Source: a virus
DNA length: 40,842 bases
Virus record (IMG/VR): IMGVR_UViG_3300050821_010032
Coordinates: 1-40,842 of that record
Reading direction: 5' to 3' (one strand)
Shown: positions 36,365 through 40,842 of the stretch, in pieces
How positions within the stretch are numbered: the stretch's first letter is position 1
How the letters are laid out: each line of letters begins with the position of its first letter
Made by a program: the position numbers and the translations under genes
The notes under the pieces: model-generated
The model's input: the letters and a program-made list of their open reading frames with translations, nothing else
Database searches by the model: none
What the model was told of the DNA's origin: nothing

Positions 36365-36580
36365 GTGGTAGTCTTGGACTGTCCGATCTGCGGTCGAGTA
36401 GTGAGAGTCCTGCCCTGGAGCGGCGAGGCGAATTACCGCCGGCATGTGAGAGCGTGCCAGCGGCATGCCGGCCTCGTGGACGTGCCGGTCGCTTACCCGC
36501 GCAGCGTCACAGCCGATCCGTCCACGTCGGGTCCCACGGCCAGCTCAGCTCAGCCAGGAGCCGCCGGAGGTAATCGATAG
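36365..36580 (+). CDS. Plus-strand C2HC zinc-finger moron, 71 aa
   Basis: It starts at GTG 36365. CPIC (Cys6, Cys9) with His27 and Cys31 form a C2HC finger (NYRRHVRAC). The C terminus is Ser/Thr/Pro-rich. It opposes the late operon and overlaps the convergent 36507 gene by 74 bases at its 3' end. It shares its promoter-leader with the 29565 gene. It may be a lysogenic regulator or accessory factor. Confidence 0.5.
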   Translation: MVVLDCPICGRVVRVLPWSGEANYRRHVRACQRHAGLVDVPVAYPRSVTADPSTSGPTASSAQPGAAGGNR

Positions 36581-36719
36581 CGATGTCGGGCGTCGGCCCG
36601 ATCGCCCATTGACCGCGCTCGGCGTCCGGCCCGATCAGTGCGCGCCAGCGTTGCCCGTGCACCATCTGCGGGCGGTATTCGATCCGGATCACATTGCACA
36701 GCGGGATCTCATCGGCCAC
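36507..36719 (-). CDS. HicB-like small protein, 70 aa
   Basis: It starts at GTG 36719, set by GGAG eight bases upstream. WRALIGPDAERGQWAIGPTPDIAIDYLRRLL has the strand-strand-helix pattern of HicB-type antitoxin or partial RNase-H-like domains. No HicA toxin is adjacent. It is on the late strand between portal and scaffold, flanked by plus-strand morons. Confidence 0.5.
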   Translation of the reverse strand: MADEIPLCNVIRIEYRPQMVHGQRWRALIGPDAERGQWAIGPTPDIAIDYLRRLLAELSWPWDPTWTDRL

Positions 36720-36811
36720 TGCGGGCGCTCCGGTTGCGATTGTGTCGCGTGCGTGATCGGGTACGATGTGAGGCGTTTCCAACTTTGTCTCTCTTCGAGA
36801 GGAGGCCACGA

Positions 36812-37036
36812 ATGGCCGCAGAACAGGACCCGTGGACCATGACGCCGGACGGAAGCAACATGCTGATCGGGTACGGCAACGCCACGTTGCGCGTGCCCCG
36901 GAAACTGGGTGCCAGGTTCGGCGCGGCGATCGTCAACGCTTGCGTGTCGGAGCACACCACGGTAGCCCCGCCAACGACTACTGCGTCGGGGAGCGGCTTG
37001 CCGCGGAAGCCCGGTCGTCAGGCGAAGAGCCGGTAA
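36812..37036 (+). CDS. Plus-strand moron-like gene, 74 aa
   Basis: It starts at ATG 36812 behind AGGAGG. It is an unrecognised protein with a strand-rich middle (MLIGYGNATLRVPRKLGARFG) and a basic tail. The upstream sequence has TTGTGT and TACGAT 16 bp apart. It lies between portal and scaffold genes but points the opposite way. Confidence 0.55.
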   Translation: MAAEQDPWTMTPDGSNMLIGYGNATLRVPRKLGARFGAAIVNACVSEHTTVAPPTTTASGSGLPRKPGRQAKSR

Positions 37037-37045
37037 CTCACTCAC

Positions 37046-37083
37046 GCCGCTCGATCTTTCCGTCGCGGGTTCGATCGAGCGGC
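37046..37083. terminator. Hairpin between two plus-strand morons
   Basis: GCCGCTCGATC (37046-37056) and GATCGAGCGGC (37073-37083) pair perfectly over 11 bases with a 16-base loop. It follows the 36812 gene and lies in the leader of the 37105 gene, so it may be a terminator or a regulatory fold. Confidence 0.5.
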
Positions 37084-37104
37084 GTTCACTTCGAGGGGGA
37101 TGTG

Positions 37105-37332
37105 ATGCCAGACGTCAGAGTCCGATGGGCCGACAGCACCCGCGGGACCGTCTACGTGTCCTGGTATGATGGCGGCCACTATTTTGCGACCGAAGATGCG
37201 CGATCGCTGATGGATCAGATCCACGCTCTCGTTAGCTCTCCGTCCCCCACGATCCGAATCCAGGGGTCGCCGGCAGGATCAGCGGAGCCGCGGGTATCGG
37301 CATCTGCGGATCGACCGCCACCGTCACGCTGA
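37105..37332 (+). CDS. Plus-strand moron-like gene, 75 aa
   Basis: It starts at ATG 37105 behind GAGGGGG. The first 50 residues form an alternating strand pattern (VRVRWADSTRGTVYVSWYDGG) and look coding. The last 33 residues lie antisense to the portal C terminus and are low-complexity. It converges on the portal gene with a 101-base overlap. The function is unknown. Confidence 0.45.
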   Translation: MPDVRVRWADSTRGTVYVSWYDGGHYFATEDARSLMDQIHALVSSPSPTIRIQGSPAGSAEPRVSASADRPPPSR

Positions 37333-38959
37333 CGTTGGCGCCGACCTGGTCGGCCGGTGCGAGCTGAGCACTCGGCCCGCCGCCCTCCACGCCCATGTCC
37401 GCGTTGACGCCTCCCATCTCCTTATCGCCCTCGGTCTCGGGTAGCACAACCTGATCGGCCTGGGAGCCCGGCTCGGAGATCACTGCGTCCGGCTTGGCCT
37501 TGAGCTGAGCCGCGATCTGGAGCCGTCGCTGGATCGCGCGGAAAGCGTCGATCGCTTCGGGCTCGGTCAGCCCTTGCCGCCGCATCAATTGCTCGATCGG
37601 GTCGGTCAGTTGATTCTGCAATTCGAAGGCCGCCGCGGTGTCTCTGTCGGGCCCCGGCAGGTCGATCGCAGCCTCTTCCCACGCGACCCGGAGACTCGGG
37701 TCCGCAGCTACCGCGGAGAGTGCCGAGGCGAGCGATCCCAGCCCCGCCACGGGGCACGCCCCGATCCGGCAGACCAGCGCCGCGAAGTTCGACTCGTGCA
37801 GCTCGAAGAGCGGCCGTCGCCCCTTCGCATATGTGATCAGGTCGGCGTCCTGCGCGGCGATCGAGATCCCCGACGCCATCTGAGCCCCGCCGTTGCCGGA
37901 GCCGCTCTGGACCTTCACCGTGATCGGGATATCCAGCTCGTCCAGCGCCTGATTCGCTTCGCCCGCGACGTATTGCCGCACTGCTTCGACGTCGAGATTA
38001 CTCTCCAGATAATGCATCTCGGGCACTACCGGCGCTTCCTCGGTCGAAGACTTTTGCACCACCAGCACCGCGAATCCGCCATCGATGAACTTCGGCCGCC
38101 ACTCAGGCCCGACGCCCGTGGCATACCCGAGCGGTCGCCCGTAGAGATGGACCCACTGCGCCAGGTTGCTCTTGTCGATGTTCAGCGCCCGGTTGATCTT
38201 TGAGAGCAGGCCGCCCAGGCCCGGCGTTTCCAGCTCGGTGGTGGGCAGTTCATGCGTAATGAAGACGAACGGCAGAACGCCATAAGGGTGCGGCCCACTT
38301 GATCCGGGATCAAACCGCGCGACGTTCCAGCCACCGGGTGTATAGCCCCACGACTTGCTCTTGAAGAACGTGTAATAGTGCGTGGCAGTCCACAGCCGGT
38401 ATCGCACCGTCTCCGGCCCCACTTTGGTGATCGTGCAGACGGCCGTGGCGACTCTCGGATCGTCGGGGCTGGCCCAAAAAACGAAGTCTTGCCGGGGGAA
38501 CATGTGGTAGTTGATCGGCCTGCCCGGGTTGCCCGTGGGGTACACGCCGATCATCACCAGGCCGTGCAGCGTCGCGAGCCGGTCGGCTTGCTGCATCAGG
38601 CCGTTGAGCTGGATGTCCTGCGCGACCCTCGCATACCAGGCGCTGACGGTGTCGTCCGTGGTGATCTTGCGGGCGCGCGGGCCGGGCTTGTAGAGGTGCG
38701 AGCACAGCTTGTTGACGGCCTGCCGGGTGATGAACGAGACGCGCTTGGGGCGTGTGAGCCACGACAGGGCGTCTTCGGCGGGCTTGAAGGCAACGTACTT
38801 CTCGCTTTCCCCGTCGTACCAGTCTTGCAATTCGCGGGCTTTGACCAAGGCGCGCTCGTGACTGGGGCAGGCTTGCTTGACTTCCTTCAGGATGGAAGTC
38901 AAATCTGGAGTCTCGTCACCGGGGAAGGGCTGGGCCGCGTAGAGGGAGGGTTTGGCCAT
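37232..38959 (-). CDS. Portal protein, 575 aa
   Basis: This protein forms the dodecameric vertex ring through which DNA is packaged and released. ATG 38959 is chosen; a GTG at 38971 would add four residues. Portal-like features include TRPKRVSFITRQAVNKLCSHLYKP near residue 70 and a wing-type region (HGLVMIGVYPTGNPGRPINYHMFP). They also include a stem-type helix (LGGLLSKINRALNIDKSN) and a crown/leg region around 330-400. The C terminus is Gly/Pro-rich. It lies between the terminase side and the scaffold, as in many siphoviruses. Its start codon overlaps that of an opposite-strand gene. Confidence 0.8.
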   Translation of the reverse strand: MAKPSLYAAQPFPGDETPDLTSILKEVKQACPSHERALVKARELQDWYDGESEKYVAFKPAEDALSWLTRPKRVSFITRQAVNKLCSHLYKPGPRARKITTDDTVSAWYARVAQDIQLNGLMQQADRLATLHGLVMIGVYPTGNPGRPINYHMFPRQDFVFWASPDDPRVATAVCTITKVGPETVRYRLWTATHYYTFFKSKSWGYTPGGWNVARFDPGSSGPHPYGVLPFVFITHELPTTELETPGLGGLLSKINRALNIDKSNLAQWVHLYGRPLGYATGVGPEWRPKFIDGGFAVLVVQKSSTEEAPVVPEMHYLESNLDVEAVRQYVAGEANQALDELDIPITVKVQSGSGNGGAQMASGISIAAQDADLITYAKGRRPLFELHESNFAALVCRIGACPVAGLGSLASALSAVAADPSLRVAWEEAAIDLPGPDRDTAAAFELQNQLTDPIEQLMRRQGLTEPEAIDAFRAIQRRLQIAAQLKAKPDAVISEPGSQADQVVLPETEGDKEMGGVNADMGVEGGGPSAQLAPADQVGANVSVTVAVDPQMPIPAAPLILPATPGFGSWGTES

Positions 38960-39284
38960 GTCGAGCTTCACTCATTTCCGACTTGAGATTGACGGCACGG
39001 TGGTGCCCGAGCCCGATTTCCTGAAGTGGGCGATCTGGTTCGAGACGGCGGCACGCGGACTCGACGAGACTTTCGTGACCGACACGAGGACGGGCGAGAG
39101 GATCCGGATCGCCACTTCGTTCGTCGGCCTTAGCGGAGGTGAGGGCCGTCCGCCGTTACTCTGGGAGACGCTCGTCTTCGGTGGCAGAATGGACGGCGAA
39201 GGGAAGAGGTCAGCCACGGTAGAGGAAGCGCGGCAGGCTCATCGCGAATTCGCTGATCGAGTCAGGGGCAAGCACGCTCGTTGA
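38958..39284 (+). CDS. Conserved small phage protein on the opposite strand, 108 aa
   Basis: It starts at ATG 38958 behind GGGAGGG. PPLLWETLVFGGRMDGEGKR is a pattern I recall from a widespread small phage protein with the consensus LLxETMVFGG. It is basic at the C terminus. Its start codon overlaps the portal start on the other strand (CATG), and its 3' end overlaps the 39262 gene by 23 bases. The function is unknown, but conservation supports a real gene. Confidence 0.65.
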   Translation: MSSFTHFRLEIDGTVVPEPDFLKWAIWFETAARGLDETFVTDTRTGERIRIATSFVGLSGGEGRPPLLWETLVFGGRMDGEGKRSATVEEARQAHREFADRVRGKHAR

Positions 39285-39678
39285 GTCCGCTCCACATTCT
39301 TTCCAGCGCAATGACCGCATGCTCAACCGCGTGCTCCCGCACCCGATCGAGCACCGCCGCCCCGTCCGCTCCGAGCGATACCCGCTCGACGGCGCTGGTG
39401 TAGAGGTCCCACGGGGCGAGGACGACGTGAAATAGCTCGTGACGGAGGGTCCGGAGCACCTGCTCTTCGTCGCTGAACGCCTCGTTGTTGAGCACGATCG
39501 ACGCGCTGTGATAGTCCACCAGCCGCGTACACTCGCCCCGGAGCAAGTGCCCGTCCCCGTCCGTCGAGGACGGCGTGACGGTCCAGCCGATCTCCCACGC
39601 TTCGAGCCCGAGCCGGGCCCGCAGGCCGGGCAGTTCCCGCTCGACGATCGACTGGACGCTGGACCGGTCGAGGGGCAT
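39262..39678 (-). CDS. Small zinc metallopeptidase-like protein, 138 aa
   Basis: It starts at ATG 39678 behind GGAG. The motif RHELFHVVL is an HExxH zincin signature. A third ligand could come from the downstream EHAVEHAVIALE region. Compact zincins of this size occur in phages. Its place between terminase and portal hints at head maturation. The hydrolytic role is inferred from the motif only. Confidence 0.6.
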   Translation of the reverse strand: MPLDRSSVQSIVERELPGLRARLGLEAWEIGWTVTPSSTDGDGHLLRGECTRLVDYHSASIVLNNEAFSDEEQVLRTLRHELFHVVLAPWDLYTSAVERVSLGADGAAVLDRVREHAVEHAVIALERMWSGLNERACP

Positions 39679-39792
39679 GTGGTAGACTCCACCTGGCAAG
39701 TGCTGTTAAGCACGATCCCCACCGGCCGAAAGGCGTCTGGTGGGGCGGCATGGGACCGGCATCCCATCGACCGCGGAGAGCAGATCCGCACA

Positions 39793-39820
39793 CACCACCC
39801 GGGGTCACTCCCGGGTGGTG
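39793..39820 (-). terminator. Terminator after the terminase genes
   Basis: CACCACCCGGG (39793-39803) and CCCGGGTGGTG (39810-39820) form a perfect 11-pair stem with a six-base loop, just past the two tiny genes behind terL. There is no T-tract. Confidence 0.7.
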
Positions 39821-39824
39821 TCGT

Positions 39825-39920
39825 TTACAGGCCGCCCTGCCGGGGGTTGCGCGGCCCGCCCGAGGGGCAGGGCTTGGGACGGCCGGGGTGGGGTTTGGCG
39901 CTGTCGGGTTTGTCGGCCAT
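39825..39920 (-). CDS. Tiny Pro/Gly-rich basic protein, 31 aa
   Basis: ATG 39920 has GGAG upstream. The product (KPHPGRPKPCPSGGPRNPRQGG in pieces) is Pro, Lys, Arg and Gly-rich and ends just before a terminator hairpin. It may be a real small basic peptide or chance; the function is unknown. Confidence 0.35.
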   Translation of the reverse strand: MADKPDSAKPHPGRPKPCPSGGPRNPRQGGL

Positions 39921-39925
39921 TGAGG

Positions 39926-40021
39926 TTACTCCGCGAAGAGGGACCGAGCGAGGACGCGGAGCAAGAGCTTCGCGTTGTTCAGGATTGCGATCAGCTTGAC
40001 GTTGAACAGGTCATCGGCCAT
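39926..40021 (-). CDS. Tiny helical protein, 31 aa
   Basis: ATG 40021 lies four bases after the terL stop. The product is a single amphipathic helix (NVKLIAILNNAKLLLRVLAR). Coupling to terL is possible. The length is at the limit of what can be called. Confidence 0.35.
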   Translation of the reverse strand: MADDLFNVKLIAILNNAKLLLRVLARSLFAE

Positions 40022-40025
40022 TTGG

Positions 40026-40842
40026 TCAGTCCGTAAAAGTGAACGTCATCAGAAGTGCATCGAGCAAATCCGGCGAGCGGTGCAGTCGCGCGGCCAGGTC
40101 CTCCTTGTGCTCGATCCGCTGTCTCAACTCGCCCTCGACGTACTCTTCGAACGTCGGTGTCCGTAGTTCGGCCAGCTCCTCACGCAGTGCCGGCCACTCG
40201 TGGAGCCCACCGCAGTAGAACGGCACGTAGCCGTCCCGGCTGGGATCGAGCCGGCGCTTGATCGCGAACGCATTCGCGGTGCGGCGGTTCGTGTAGAGCT
40301 TGCCGCCCTTGCCCGCGCCGAAGTAACCGACGGCACCATCGAAGGGCTGAGGCATTTTCTGCTCGGGCCAGTCGTTCGACTTGAGTGAGAACTCGTCCGG
40401 GTGGTCGATCTTCCACTGTTCGCGGATCTTCTCGGCCCACCTGCTGAGGTAGGAGCCGAACGAGCGACCCAGGCCCGCCTTGTCGTAGATCACGCGGTCG
40501 GGCGCGACTCCCCACTTGCGTGCCAGGGAGAGCACCACTGGTTCGAGCCGTTGACGAGCGTCATCAAGGACGCCGGTCCATTCGGACGCGAAGACAGCGA
40601 GGACCTGCTTGCGATTTCGTACGATAACGACCGAGCGATCCGCTCCAACACCCCCTCCGACATCCACGCCAATGCAAGCGGGCCCTTCGGGTGTGTCTCT
40701 CCAGTCTTCGTCATCGAGCGTACTCTCTCTCGTACACGCATCGAGCCAGGCCGTGGGCAGGAACCGCACCGACTCCTGGCCCGGGAAGATGCCGAGGATG
40801 TTCGACCGCCACCACGGCGATTCCGCGCCATGGATCTCGCGC
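40026..40842 (-). CDS. terL: Terminase large subunit, C-terminal nuclease part (continues at base 801)
   Basis: This part cuts the concatemer at the end of packaging. The RNase H-like nuclease domain shows ACIGVDVGGGVGADRS near its start, IYDKAGLGRSF and a final DLLDALLMTF that can supply metal-binding Asp residues. The frame is open from base 40842, and bases 40746-40842 repeat the sequence at 1-97, so this joins the N-terminal ATPase part without a break. The stop at 40026 is followed four bases later by a tiny gene. Confidence 0.9.
   Translation of the reverse strand, partial: REIHGAESPWWRSNILGIFPGQESVRFLPTAWLDACTRESTLDDEDWRDTPEGPACIGVDVGGGVGADRSVVIVRNRKQVLAVFASEWTGVLDDARQRLEPVVLSLARKWGVAPDRVIYDKAGLGRSFGSYLSRWAEKIREQWKIDHPDEFSLKSNDWPEQKMPQPFDGAVGYFGAGKGGKLYTNRRTANAFAIKRRLDPSRDGYVPFYCGGLHEWPALREELAELRTPTFEEYVEGELRQRIEHKEDLAARLHRSPDLLDALLMTFTFTD
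40746..40842. repeat. Terminal direct repeat, right copy (circular contig overlap)
   Basis: Identical to bases 1-97. See the left copy for the interpretation as a circular contig with a 40,745-bp unique length. Confidence 0.95.

Noticed and set aside
39740-40036. 98-codon plus-strand frame opposite the tiny genes after terL
   Set aside because: It has no ribosome-binding site, Arg/Gly-rich composition, and overlaps the terminator hairpin.

Overview
The window is one complete circular double-stranded DNA phage genome. Its first 97 bases are repeated exactly as its last 97, so the unique length is 40,745 bp, and the terminase large-subunit gene runs across the junction. The gene set is that of a temperate tailed phage with a long non-contractile tail: terminase, portal, scaffold, P22/HK97-type capsid protein, neck proteins, tail tube, a 766-residue tape measure and tail-tip proteins. 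The DNA is very GC-rich. Several small proteins, including zinc ribbons and ribbon-helix-helix proteins, resemble types I associate with Planctomycetota, so a planctomycete host is my best guess. That rests on remembered family resemblance, not on a search.

Layout. About 1,750 down to 1, then 40,842 down to 19,537, all on the minus strand, is the late block: DNA-binding and terminase genes, two tiny genes and a terminator, a small metallopeptidase-like gene, portal, scaffold, capsid, four to five fibre or decoration-like genes, connectors, tail tube, a fused structural/metallopeptidase protein, tape measure and tail tip. Five small plus-strand genes sit inside this block like morons. From 2,032 to 3,940 (plus) there is a short tyrosine recombinase, then a strong operator-bearing promoter driving a four-gene cluster that ends in two tandem HTH repressor-like genes. 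From 6,540 down to 4,011 (minus) there is a three-gene operon with an unusual repeated RNA-like element between its genes, a T-tract terminator, and a separate gene for a secreted proline-rich protein. From 6,786 to 19,422 (mostly plus) lies the early block: a zinc-ribbon protein, many small overlapping genes, a DnaB-N/DUF3987-type replication protein, a repeat-dense probable origin, an attP candidate carrying the 3' half of a tRNA-Thr gene, a full-length integrase, an orphan cytosine-C5 methyltransferase and small membrane or zinc-binding proteins.

The most unusual signal is at 5,249-6,320. Four copies of a unit read, on the minus strand, GAATC, then 11-14 pentamers of the form GGCNN, then GG, then a five-pair hairpin whose second pair changes compensatorily between copies (A-U, U-A, C-G). 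The copies start at the stop codons of the upstream genes and end just before the ribosome-binding sites of the downstream ones. The operon is driven from a mirror-image divergent promoter pair with three shared operator sites. I know of no named element of this kind.

Other notable points are a structural protein with a C-terminal HEVGH metallopeptidase-like domain, a glycine-rich beta module shared by the capsid protein and a tail protein, and an origin candidate with ten TGCGCC/GGCGCA hexamers. Opposite-strand genes sit inside the late block behind a common promoter-leader. No endolysin is recognisable. All functional names come from reading motifs and gene order; no database search was run.
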